In this document: one piece after another, positions 14,988 to 20,789 of the stretch
Layout: each line of letters opens with the position of its first letter
How positions within the stretch are numbered: the first letter of the stretch is position 1
Source: JBGTLW01 sp041743835
GTDB lineage: Bacteria > Planctomycetota > Phycisphaerae > Phycisphaerales > Phycisphaeraceae
NCBI GenBank assembly: GCA_041743835.1
Contig: JBGTLW010000240.1
Span: forward strand, 1 to 20,789
Direction: 5' to 3'
DNA: 20,789 bases
Notes under the pieces: model-generated
The model's database searches: none
Seen by the model: the letters and a program-made list of their open reading frames with translations, nothing else
Told to the model about the DNA's origin: nothing
Program-made: the position numbers and the translations under genes

Positions 14988-16328
14988 ATGCCATGTTGTT
15001 CCTGGCTACCCCCGATCCGCCCGTTTGGGTGGGTGTTGTTGGTGCTGCCTCTGCTGGTGGTCGGGGGGTGTCACAGCTATTCCGAGGACATCGGGCCGGC
15101 GATGCGGCTGTACGCCATGGGCAACCACGAGGCCGCCGCCCAGGTGCTGGAAGCCAAGCCCCGCCGCCGACAGGACCGCATGCTCTGGCTGCTGGAGCGT
15201 GGCAAGGCCCTGCACGACGCCGGGCGTTACGAGGAGAGCATCGCCACGCTGACCGAGGCCGAGGTCTTCATGTCTCGGTACTACCAGACCGCCACGATCC
15301 GCGTGAGCCAGGAGCTGTTCGGGGCGGTTGCCGATCAGTACGCCCGCGATTACGAGCCGATGTACAGCGACGCGATCATGCTCAACGCGTTGCAGGCGAT
15401 GAACCATCTGGCCCTTGGGGACTTGCGGGAAGCGCGGGTGTATCTGCGGCGGGCGAGCGATCGGCAGGCGGAGTCGTTGCAGGTCCACGCCAGGCAGGTG
15501 GAGCAACGCCGGGCCGAGTTGGACCGGGCTGCGCAGCAGCTCGACCACGACGCCTACCGCGAGGGCTTGTCGCGGGTTTCCCAGGCCTATGCCGACTTCA
15601 CCAACCCGCTGGCGACGTATCTCGCGGCCTTCACCGCGACGGTCGATGGCGACGCCCCGGCCGCGGAAGTCGAGATCCGCAGGCTGCACACGATCCTCCC
15701 GAGCAATTCGTATGTGGAGCCGGTGCGTTTCGAGCAGTTGCGCGACGCGGTGGGGGGGCTCGGGCCGGGGCAGGTGGTGGTGCTGGTGGAGTCTGGCTTT
15801 GCGCCGCAGATCGAGCCGGTGCGCTTGCCGTATGCCACGCCTTACACCGGCGTGTCGCTGCTGGCGTTCCCCCGGCTGGTGTTTGGCCAGGGCAGGGCCC
15901 GCGGGCTGACGCTGACCGCGGGGGAGCACCAGATCGCAACGTCGCAGCTCGCGTCGATGGAGGGGATCGTGGCGACCGAGTTCCACGCCCGGCTTCCGGT
16001 GATCGTGCTGCGGATCGCGCTGTCGCAGGCGACCAAGGAGGCGGCCGCGGTGATGATGCGGGACCAAGCCGATGACGCGGGGTTGCTGCTCGCCAGCGCG
16101 TACAAGCTGTGGGCCAGCAATGTCGATGACCGGACCTGGCGCACGCTGCCCGCCCGCTTTCACCTGGCGCAACTGGACCGACCCGAAGATGGTCGGCTTG
16201 GCCTGAACCCGCAGCCGGGTGTGACGCCTCCATTGATGCTGGACCTGCCCGAATCGCCGGTGGTGATCGTATGGGCCCGGCGGGTGGGTTCCCAGCTTTG
16301 GGCGGTGACTTACCCCGTGCTGCCTTGA
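14988..16328 (+). CDS. COG3014-like lipoprotein with TPR-like repeats
   Basis: The 446-residue precursor has a lipoprotein signal ending in LLVVGGC (lipid-modified Cys at about residue 28). The next 200 residues are helical and TPR-like: AMRLYAMGNHEAAAQVLE, GKALHDAGRYEESIATLTEAE, YSDAIMLNALQAMNHLALGDLREARVYLRRA. This matches uncharacterised COG3014-type lipoproteins. The C-terminal part (VVLVESGFAPQIEPVRLP, VIVLRIALSQATKEAAAVMMRD) is a beta-rich domain of unknown role. It is followed by ycfL-like and lpoB-like genes, a gene order known elsewhere. That suggests a periplasmic or outer-membrane complex linked to peptidoglycan synthases. The start is ATG 14988, where the signal peptide begins. 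Confidence 0.75.
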   Translation: MPCCSWLPPIRPFGWVLLVLPLLVVGGCHSYSEDIGPAMRLYAMGNHEAAAQVLEAKPRRRQDRMLWLLERGKALHDAGRYEESIATLTEAEVFMSRYYQTATIRVSQELFGAVADQYARDYEPMYSDAIMLNALQAMNHLALGDLREARVYLRRASDRQAESLQVHARQVEQRRAELDRAAQQLDHDAYREGLSRVSQAYADFTNPLATYLAAFTATVDGDAPAAEVEIRRLHTILPSNSYVEPVRFEQLRDAVGGLGPGQVVVLVESGFAPQIEPVRLPYATPYTGVSLLAFPRLVFGQGRARGLTLTAGEHQIATSQLASMEGIVATEFHARLPVIVLRIALSQATKEAAAVMMRDQADDAGLLLASAYKLWASNVDDRTWRTLPARFHLAQLDRPEDGRLGLNPQPGVTPPLMLDLPESPVVIVWARRVGSQLWAVTYPVLP

Positions 16329-16352
16329 GTACCGACACGCGACACCTAGAAT
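16325..16352 (+). promoter_or_regulatory. Leaderless-type internal promoter for the ycfL-like gene
   Basis: TTGAGT (16325-16330, overlapping the stop of the preceding gene), a 16-base spacer, TAGAAT (16347-16352), six bases, then ATG 16359. A GAGG sits between the -10 and the start, so both leaderless and normal initiation are conceivable. Confidence 0.35.
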
Positions 16353-16358
16353 GAGGCC

Positions 16359-16808
16359 ATGATGACACGCCTGCCAACCACCGTGCTGCCCGCCTGCCTG
16401 TTCCTGATGCTCGCCCTAGGCGGTTGCCGTTCAGCCAACACCTACCAGACGCCCGTCGATCAGGCCAAGGTCAGCGAGGCCCACATCGAACGCATCATCA
16501 CCGACACCGGCGTGAACAAGCGGGCGATGGTGGATTCGGTCTATGTCAGCACCAGGTCCGGCCTCACACGGGTGCAGGTCAACATCATCAACCGCAACGC
16601 GGGCCTCGCGGGGCTCCGCCCGGACCAGCACGGGTTCCGCTACAAGTTCGAGTGGTTCGCGGAGGACGGCATGAAGGTTTACGATCCCAGCGAGAGCTGG
16701 AAACGCAAGACCGTCGAGGCCCGCGAACTGACCGCGTTCACCGCCACCGCCCCCAGCCCCGAGGCGGTCGATTGGCGCCTGTCGCTCCATCGCTGGAAGG
16801 ACCATTGA
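16359..16808 (+). CDS. YcfL-family (DUF1425) lipoprotein
   Basis: This 149-residue lipoprotein precursor has the lipobox ALGGC at about residue 23. The mature part is a small beta-rich domain: RAMVDSVYVSTRSGLTRVQVNIINRNAG, then FRYKFEWFAEDGMKV and WKRKTVEARELTAFTATAPSP. These strands resemble the YcfL/DUF1425 family, which in E. coli stands next to lpoB. The function is not established. Two adjacent ATG codons exist (16359, 16362); GAGG at 16353-16356 is at better distance from the second. It lies between the COG3014-like and LpoB-like genes, supporting a shared role. Confidence 0.75.
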   Translation: MMTRLPTTVLPACLFLMLALGGCRSANTYQTPVDQAKVSEAHIERIITDTGVNKRAMVDSVYVSTRSGLTRVQVNIINRNAGLAGLRPDQHGFRYKFEWFAEDGMKVYDPSESWKRKTVEARELTAFTATAPSPEAVDWRLSLHRWKDH

Positions 16809-16906
16809 CCCGGGCCGACGCAGGCGGGAAGCCCCAGACGCGGCCGCCGCGGTCGGGCGATGCGGGTGCGATTGACTTTGTTTCCCTTGAGACCACTGGA
16901 GAACCC

Positions 16907-17530
16907 ATGCTGAACCTTCGCTTTGGATTGACCGTCGTGCTTGCTCTGATGATTGCCCCCGCCTTGGTGGGCTGTGGCTCCAAGCCGACACGCATCGACC
17001 CGACCGGCGACCGCAAGCTGACGACGATGGAGGCCGACTACGACGAGATCGTCGAGTGGTCCGCGCAGCTCACCGATCGCATGTTGGCCGCGGGTTATCT
17101 CGATCACCAGGAGTACCAGCCCCACCCGGTACGCATGGTGGTGTCGGACATCGAGAACAAGACCGACATCGCCAACTTCCCCTATGAGATGATGATCGGC
17201 CGCATCCGTGCGTCGCTGCTCAACTCCGGCAAGGTACGCTACGTGGCGACCTATGGCCGGGACGGCACGGACACCATGCCCGACGCCACCCAGGACCTGC
17301 CCAACGACCCCAAGTTCGAGAACCCGCAGTGGCTGGACCAGAAGTTCTCCGTTGCCCGGCTGAGCCTGCGCACGCAGATCCTCTACCGCTCGGCCCGCGC
17401 CGGCCGAGACAGCCAGAACACCTACGAGGTCCGCATGTTCGTCGTCGATAACGCCAACGGCGAAGTCGTCTGGGAAGCCTTCAGCGACCCCATCGGCAAA
17501 CGCGCCACCCGCCCCGTCTTCGGAAGCTAG
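16907..17530 (+). CDS. lpoB: LpoB-like penicillin-binding protein activator lipoprotein
   Basis: The 207-residue precursor starts at ATG 16907 with GGAGAA just upstream and has a lipobox ending in ALVGC (about residue 23). The mature protein follows the LpoB pattern: MVVSDIENKTDIANFPYEMMIGRIRASLLNSGKVRYV, then LSLRTQILYRSARAGRDSQNTYEVRMFVVDNANGEVVWEA. In E. coli LpoB is an outer-membrane lipoprotein that stimulates the peptidoglycan synthase PBP1b. In this organism the cognate synthase is outside the window. Longer in-frame readings upstream overlap the ycfL-like gene and have no signal peptide, so they are rejected. Confidence 0.82.
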   Translation: MLNLRFGLTVVLALMIAPALVGCGSKPTRIDPTGDRKLTTMEADYDEIVEWSAQLTDRMLAAGYLDHQEYQPHPVRMVVSDIENKTDIANFPYEMMIGRIRASLLNSGKVRYVATYGRDGTDTMPDATQDLPNDPKFENPQWLDQKFSVARLSLRTQILYRSARAGRDSQNTYEVRMFVVDNANGEVVWEAFSDPIGKRATRPVFGS

Positions 17531-17591
17531 CTTGAGAGATGGCGGTCGCGCAACGATCGCATGATGCACTGACGCGTCAAAACCCATAGCC

Positions 17592-17608
17592 CGCGGGCAA
17601 CGCCCGCG
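17592..17608. terminator. GC-rich hairpin between convergent genes
   Basis: CGCGGGC (17592-17598), loop AAC, GCCCGCG (17602-17608) forms a perfect 7-bp stem between the LpoB-like gene and the convergent small lipoprotein gene. No T-run follows on either strand. Confidence 0.4.
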
Positions 17609-17637
17609 CGGTTCCCCGTGCCACCTTCGCGCACAGC

Positions 17638-18006
17638 TCACTGCGACAGATGCCCCATGATCGTATCGATCATCGCGAGGCTGCGGACCTGATCGCGGGC
17701 GGGCAATTCTCGCACAGCCAGGCGGGTCATGCCATCCATTTCGTGGATGGTCACCTGCCACCGCGTGGATGCGGAGTCGCTGCCTTCGAGGCGGTACTTC
17801 TTGCCGTCTTTGTCGTCTTCGATCAGCCGCAGCCCACGCTTGCTGAAGGCGGCACGTGTCGCGGCGGCGACGGCAGCCGGCTCGTGGGACGTGTAGCGCT
17901 GGAATGCGCCATCGGTGAGATCAACGCCGGGCTTGGGCGCACAACCCAGCGACAGCACCGCTACACCGCAGCAAAGCAACATGACGCACCCGATTGACCT
18001 GATCAC
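17638..18006 (-). CDS. Small lipoprotein of unknown function
   Basis: This 122-residue lipoprotein precursor has signal sequence IRSIGCVMLLCCGVAVLSLGC with the lipobox at about residue 22. The mature part (AAVAAATRAAFSKRGLRLIEDDKDGKKYRLEGSDSASTRWQVTIHEMDGMTRLAVRE) looks like a small alpha/beta domain. It loosely recalls DUF3568-type lipoproteins, but I do not claim the family. The start GTG 18006 is preferred because GGAG lies six bases upstream. An in-frame ATG at 18018 has no ribosome site. It is convergent with lpoB; a link to the lipoprotein trio is only positional. Confidence 0.7.
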   Translation of the reverse strand: MIRSIGCVMLLCCGVAVLSLGCAPKPGVDLTDGAFQRYTSHEPAAVAAATRAAFSKRGLRLIEDDKDGKKYRLEGSDSASTRWQVTIHEMDGMTRLAVRELPARDQVRSLAMIDTIMGHLSQ

Positions 18007-18038
18007 GTGAAGCTCCATGTGGAAGTTGATCGCGGTGG

Positions 18039-18044
18039 ATGATA
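18039..18044 (-). promoter_or_regulatory. Possible -10 element of the small lipoprotein gene
   Basis: TATCAT on the minus strand, about 32 bases before the GTG start, would give a leader carrying the GGAG ribosome site. No convincing -35 is seen. Confidence 0.3.
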
Positions 18045-18119
18045 GCCGAATCGGCCGGGCGGACGTTTTCTGTGGGCTTTGGAAAGTCGGCGGCAGTGCC
18101 GTGTGGAAATGGCTTATCA

Positions 18120-18204
18120 GAGCCGCCCCGTCCCCGAGGCGGGGCCGCGCGAAGCGGCTGGCGATGCGAGCTTTGCCCGCCCCGCCGCGGGGACGCGCCG
18201 GCTC
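18120..18204. repeat. Imperfect 27-bp inverted repeat (large hairpin)
   Basis: Left arm 18120-18145 and right arm 18179-18204 pair in three perfect blocks: GAGCCG with CGGCTC, CGTCCCCG with CGGGGACG, and GGCGGGGC with GCCCCGCC. The blocks are separated by small mismatches. The 33-base loop contains a further small GCCGC/GCGGC hairpin. It could be a small mobile (MITE-like) element or an RNA structure. Confidence 0.7.
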
Positions 18205-18746
18205 GGATGAAGGCGTTCCTGCAGGGGGCATGTATGCGAAAGTCACCTAAGGGTATCCCCGACGCCCTGTCAATGCGCCGCAAACCTAGAAGAAACTGGA
18301 CGCGATGCGGCGGTGCGTAAAGCGTGGCCGGCCGCTTGGTGCGGATGGCTGGGTCGAGCGGACGGCGACGAAGATGGGCCTGCCCCTGCGGGGCCCGGGT
18401 CGGCCGAGGAAGGATGCGTGAAAGCGATCCCGATCCTTTTGCGTTGATGCGGATGAGGTTCTGTTTTGTCGCGGGCACGCTTGTCCACACGGCCGACGGC
18501 CCCAAACCCATCGAGCAAGTCAAGGAAGGCGATCTGGTCTGGGCCTACGACCATGAGGCCGGCCAATGGCGGCTATGCGCCGTTGGCCCCACGCACGCGA
18601 ACCCGTACGACGGCGACCTGGGCGAACTCACCTTCACCACCGACGCCGGCCAAACCGAAACCCTCACCGCGACCTCCGGCCACCCGTTCTGGGTCGCCGC
18701 GGCCGTCGACCCGGCGGAGCTGGCGGCCCGCCCCTTAGCGGTCGAG

Positions 18747-18869
18747 TGTAATCCCCCCTCAAATCTGACTCATTCAAAAGTAGAGGCTCCCGTTAGAATC
18801 CCCTTACCCAAGGAGCCTTTTGATGAAGACGAGAGAAAAAAAGGGGAGCGTCCCCGTTTCGATACCCCG
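18747..18869. mobile_element. IS 5'-end remnant plus REP hairpin inserted in the HINT domain
   Basis: About 123 bp interrupt an otherwise continuous HINT domain without breaking the frame. The segment opens with TGTAATCCCCCCT, also present at 20546-20558. It contains an AAGGAG ribosome site and an ATG AAG ACG start (18823), as at the 5' end of an insertion-sequence transposase gene, and closes with the REP-like unit at 18843-18868. The IS3-like nature is my inference from the TG end and layout. Confidence 0.5.
18843..18868 (-). repeat. REP-like hairpin copy 1 (inverted orientation, inside the HINT gene)
   Basis: It is the exact reverse complement of the unit at 19749-19773 plus its final C. 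The stem GGGGA/TCCCC flanks loop GCG, followed by GTTTCGATACCCC. Confidence 0.85.
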
Positions 18870-19334
18870 GACGCCAAGGGTGGTCGGTACGTTATGGCTG
18901 GCGACCTGAAGCTGTCCGACCAGCTCCTGCTCCGCGACGGCCGCTCCGCCACCATCACCGGCCTCCGCGTCCGCACCGAACGGACACGCGTGTACAATCT
19001 GTCGGTCCTCCGCCTACACAACTACGCGGTGGGGGTGGCGGGGGTGTTGAGTCATAATGTTGGGGCATGTGGGGGTGGCCCAAAGGGGGTACCGAAGCCC
19101 TCGCCGAACTTTGTTAAGCCTACGAATCCCGCGCAGCCGGTTCCCAGCCAGTTGCCCTCCGGTCATACCGTTAGGAAAATGCCGCCCACGGAGCAATACC
19201 CCCATGGCTACTGGGGCAGACAAACCAATATGGTCAGCCAGTCAATCCCGCAACAGGAAAGCCGCCAGCAAATGTCACTCGTCCAGAAGCAAGAGCGCAA
19301 ACGCACGTTCCGCTCCAACCGGAGGCCCAATAAC

Positions 19335-19691
19335 ATGCACGGACTTTCAAGAAATGTAAACCTAGCTTTTTTCAACGGAAAGACACTGCTTCAGGCATGC
19401 TTTGGTGTCCATGACCTCATCCTCAACTTTGACGGGGATGTTAGTCTAACCGTGACTTCGTCCGTGGGCTGCATGGCGTTAGATGGAAGAATCCAGCAGT
19501 ATGACAACTTCCGCCAAGTTGCCCCAGTGGTGCTTGCGATGCTCAACCAAACGATTCTGTCTGCCGAAGGCGATGAAGCAGGCACATTGATGCTCAGGTT
19601 TCACGGCGGCGGAATGCTCGCCGTTTACGACGACAGCAAGGAGTATGAATCGTACACCATTAAGAACGGGGGGCACATGATTGTCGTGTAG
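19335..19691 (+). CDS. Probable immunity protein for the HINT toxin (DUF6188-like)
   Basis: A 118-residue protein begins at ATG 19335, one base after the toxin-frame TAA (19331-19333), with GGAGG nine bases upstream. This tight spacing and strong ribosome site are typical of toxin/immunity pairs. The sequence (VNLAFFNGKTLLQACFGVHDLILNFDGDVSLTV, then GTLMLRFHGGGMLAVYDDSKEYESYTIKNGG) is a beta-rich fold with a repeated strand pattern. It resembles small bacterial immunity-type domains such as DUF6188; the family name is tentative. Base composition is more AT-rich than the neighbouring core genes, suggesting transfer. Conceptual translation fuses it to the HINT protein only because of the upstream frameshift. 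Confidence 0.75.
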   Translation: MHGLSRNVNLAFFNGKTLLQACFGVHDLILNFDGDVSLTVTSSVGCMALDGRIQQYDNFRQVAPVVLAMLNQTILSAEGDEAGTLMLRFHGGGMLAVYDDSKEYESYTIKNGGHMIVV

Positions 19692-19700
19692 GACCCGAGA

Positions 19701-19722
19701 TATCGTAACGGAGACGCTCCGG
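19701..19722 (+). repeat. REP-like hairpin copy 2 (diverged)
   Basis: TATCGTAACGGAGACGCTCC matches the other copies except at a few positions. It can still fold through CGGAG, loop ACG, CTCCG. It begins ten bases after the immunity gene stop. Confidence 0.6.
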
Positions 19723-19748
19723 CTCTGTTGCAATCCTTTCTAGGCGCA

Positions 19749-19773
19749 GGGGTATCGAAACGGGGACGCTCCC
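19749..19773 (+). repeat. REP-like hairpin copy 3
   Basis: GGGGTATCGAAACGGGGA, loop CGC, TCCC. The right arm is partly altered (TTTT in place of CGTT). It lies 27 bases after copy 2, before the LRR lipoprotein gene. Confidence 0.85.
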
Positions 19774-19844
19774 TTTTATTTACTCCAACAACCGAATTGC
19801 CTTTGATGTTTGTGATTATGTTTCCAATGACTGGGTTGAATAAC

Positions 19845-20516
19845 ATGACTTTTTCTAACAAAACGAGTGCGGCAATCATCAGATATACCTCGAGTCTTGC
19901 GATGGGCCTGCCTCTGCTTCTTATTCTTGCGGGCTGCCAATCCGCCGCACACTGCGACGACTTTTTGAACCGAGTGCTGGTTGACGTTCATGATGACGCG
20001 GTTGTTCGAGATGCTCGCGGCGATGTTGTCGAGCTTACGATAATTGACACGACTCTGAGTGACGCGGAGAAGAAGTGTATTCGTAGTTATACGAAGATCC
20101 ATACGTTACGCTTAGACGATACAAATATCAACGACGGTGACCTGGCATGGATTGCGGAGATGGATGAGTTGCAAGCGCTTGACTTGGATGGAACTCAGGT
20201 GAGCGACAAGGGCATGCGAACCCTAGCCTCCCGCAAATGCCTTGTGGCGCTCTCGTTGTCCGGCACATCGGTTACAGATGATGGGTTGCAAGCCCTCGCG
20301 GATTGTCGGCGTCTGATGCTTCTGAATATTGATTGGACAGATGTTTCTGATGAGGGACTCCTTCACCTCAGTGAGATATCCACCCTGAAACTCATCAATG
20401 CCCTTGGAACATCGATAACAGAAGATGGTGTCGAGCAGTTGCAGGCGCATGTGCCTGATGTTTATGTGAATCTTAGCCCGCGCGAACTGTCGAAGCAGAA
20501 ATCGAAAGCTAAGTGA
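19845..20516 (+). CDS. Leucine-rich-repeat lipoprotein
   Basis: The 223-residue precursor has a lipoprotein signal (AMGLPLLLILAGC, Cys at about residue 31). About five leucine-rich repeats of 23-24 residues follow, such as LQALDLDGTQVSDKGMRTLAS and LVALSLSGTSVTDDGLQALAD. This variant, with T-x-V-[ST]-D-x-G-[LM] in each unit, is common in planctomycete proteins and forms a protein-binding solenoid. The partner is unknown. The start is taken at ATG 19845, from which the signal peptide is reasonable in length. In-frame ATG codons at 19806 and 19827 are alternatives; none has a good ribosome site. The gene is more AT-rich than the core genes and lies between REP copies, so it may be acquired. Confidence 0.8.
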   Translation: MTFSNKTSAAIIRYTSSLAMGLPLLLILAGCQSAAHCDDFLNRVLVDVHDDAVVRDARGDVVELTIIDTTLSDAEKKCIRSYTKIHTLRLDDTNINDGDLAWIAEMDELQALDLDGTQVSDKGMRTLASRKCLVALSLSGTSVTDDGLQALADCRRLMLLNIDWTDVSDEGLLHLSEISTLKLINALGTSITEDGVEQLQAHVPDVYVNLSPRELSKQKSKAK

Positions 20517-20576
20517 CTATCTCAAGACACCCAATTCGTTCTGTGTGTAATCCCCCCTGTCTTCCGCACATTCAGA

Positions 20577-20600
20577 GTATCGAAACGGGGACGCTCCCCG
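20577..20600 (+). repeat. REP-like hairpin copy 4, upstream of the transposase
   Basis: GTATCGAAACGGGGA, loop CGC, TCCCCG, extended by flanking AAAC and GTTT to a perfect 9-bp stem. It is the best-folded copy and stands 38 bases before the transposase ATG, as expected for the REP cognate to a RAYT gene. TGTAATCCCCCCT lies just upstream at 20546-20558. Confidence 0.85.
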
Positions 20601-20602
20601 TT

Positions 20603-20631
20603 TTGACGCGGGTTGCGAGGCGTTGTAGCAT
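20603..20631 (+). promoter_or_regulatory. Leaderless-type promoter of the Y1 transposase
   Basis: TTGACG (20603-20608), a 17-base spacer and TAGCAT (20626-20631), followed by seven bases and ATG 20639. No ribosome site is present. The first ATG (20630) overlaps the -10, which favours 20639 as the start. Confidence 0.5.
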
Positions 20632-20638
20632 GGACGGC

Positions 20639-20789
20639 ATGGCACGTTCACCGCGTCTGGATATCGCCGGGCATTGCTACCACGTCCTCAACCGCGCCAA
20701 CGCCCGCTGCCGCATGTTCCGCAAGGACGCCGATTTCGAGGCGTTTGAGCGGGTGCTTGAAGAGGCGGTGCTTCGGGCCGACGGGGCGG
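20639..20789 (+). CDS. REP-associated Y1 tyrosine transposase (RAYT, IS200-like), partial
   Basis: Fifty residues are visible before the right edge: MARSPRLDIAGHCYHVLNRA, then RCRMFRKDADFEAFERVLEEAV. This is the typical N-terminus of RAYT/IS200-type Y1 transposases (M-A-R-x-x-R, then YHV-x-x-R-x-N/A, then F-x-x-D-x-D-x-x-x-F). Such single-stranded-DNA transposases recognise REP hairpins next to their own gene and are linked to REP dispersal. The HUH motif and catalytic Tyr lie beyond the window. The start at 20639 is preferred; 20630 would add three residues. Confidence 0.88.
   Translation, partial: MARSPRLDIAGHCYHVLNRANARCRMFRKDADFEAFERVLEEAVLRADGA

Larger units (their letters stand above)
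18007..18413. other. Intergenic region with large inverted repeat (no supported gene)
   Basis: The 407 bases between the divergent lipoprotein and HINT genes contain the imperfect inverted repeat at 18120-18204. Open frames cross it on both strands but show no ribosome site, signal peptide or family resemblance. The region directly before the HINT gene shows no trace of Rhs repeats in the frames I read, so the toxin gene looks like an orphan C-terminal module. Confidence 0.5.
18414..19333 (+). pseudogene. Orphan HINT-domain polymorphic toxin, frameshifted in the toxin domain
   Basis: The frame from ATG 18414 (AGGAAGG adjacent) gives a pretoxin HINT domain: splicing Cys17 in FCFVAGTLVHT, block B TSGHPFWV (His90), and the C-terminal VLSHN (His214-Asn215). 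HINT domains release C-terminal toxins by autoproteolysis. Residues about 112-152 are an in-frame insertion from mobile DNA. The toxin part reads LPSGHTVRKMPPTEQYPHGYW in this frame, but after the GGGG at 19213-19216 the sensible continuation is in the -1 frame: QTNQYGQPVNPATGKPP, then ANVTRPEARAQTHVPLQPEAQ with TAA at 19331-19333. The frame-0 reading goes on into the next gene. No N-terminal Rhs or secretion domain is present. The toxin type is uncertain, possibly polymorphic toxin type 24. Confidence 0.7.

Noticed and set aside
15006..16172. 388-codon minus-strand open frame over the COG3014-like gene
   Set aside because: The plus strand has a lipobox, TPR-like repeats and a promoter; the minus frame has none.
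18324..18413. Longer N-terminus of the HINT protein from a GTG at 18324
   Set aside because: The added residues are Arg/Gly-rich and unlike any toxin module, and the AGGAAGG site is next to ATG 18414.
19728..19844. Longer N-terminus of the LRR lipoprotein
   Set aside because: It would translate the REP-like hairpin and push the lipoprotein signal about 70 residues into the chain.

Overview
The window looks like a chromosomal segment of a GC-rich planctomycete, most likely of the Phycisphaerae lineage. This is inferred from several traits. The leucine-rich repeats are of the VSDEGL type common in Planctomycetota. An ExbB/ExbD operon carries a TonB/TolA-like third gene ending in a beta-sandwich of the type frequent in planctomycetes. 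Non-ATG starts are common, and several promoters lie so close to the start codon that the mRNA would be leaderless. No rRNA, tRNA or CRISPR array was seen.

Layout. 1-767 (minus): the N-terminal part of an FHA-domain protein, cut by the left edge. 1195-3569 (plus): tpiA, secG and a yicC-family gene, apparently one operon. 3702-6796 (minus): a DUF1232 membrane protein, a D-Ala-D-Ala-ligase-like ATP-grasp enzyme, an HEAGH zinc metallopeptidase and a degenerate receiver-domain protein. 7003-7878 (plus): a secreted FKBP-type prolyl isomerase ending in the best terminator of the window. 7985-10417 (plus): an AlgI-like MBOAT acyltransferase and a membrane-anchored SGNH-like partner. 10458-14188 (minus): an exbB-exbD operon whose third gene encodes a TolA-like coiled-coil protein with a C-terminal beta-sandwich. 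14459-14683 (minus): a cold-shock protein. 14988-17530 (plus): three lipoproteins (COG3014-like, YcfL-like, LpoB-like), probably linked to peptidoglycan synthesis. 17638-18006 (minus): a small lipoprotein.

The right end (about 18000-20789) is an accessory, partly lower-GC region. It holds an orphan HINT-domain polymorphic toxin gene followed one base later by a probable immunity gene, then an LRR lipoprotein and the start of a REP-associated Y1 transposase (RAYT). Four copies of a short REP-like hairpin are scattered around these genes. One copy, joined to what looks like the 5' end of an insertion sequence, sits in frame inside the HINT domain. The toxin reading frame is broken by a single-base shift at a GGGG run, so the conceptual ORF runs through into the immunity gene and looks like one 455-residue protein.

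A second theme is a 12-bp CCCCGGAA-type tandem repeat. It occurs as 12 units encoding the SecG tail, as a 14-bp duplication before secG, and as separate arrays on both sides of the metallopeptidase gene. The most rewarding points are the split toxin/immunity locus with its REP invasion, the Ton/Tol-like motor with an unusual output domain, and the spreading 12-bp repeat.
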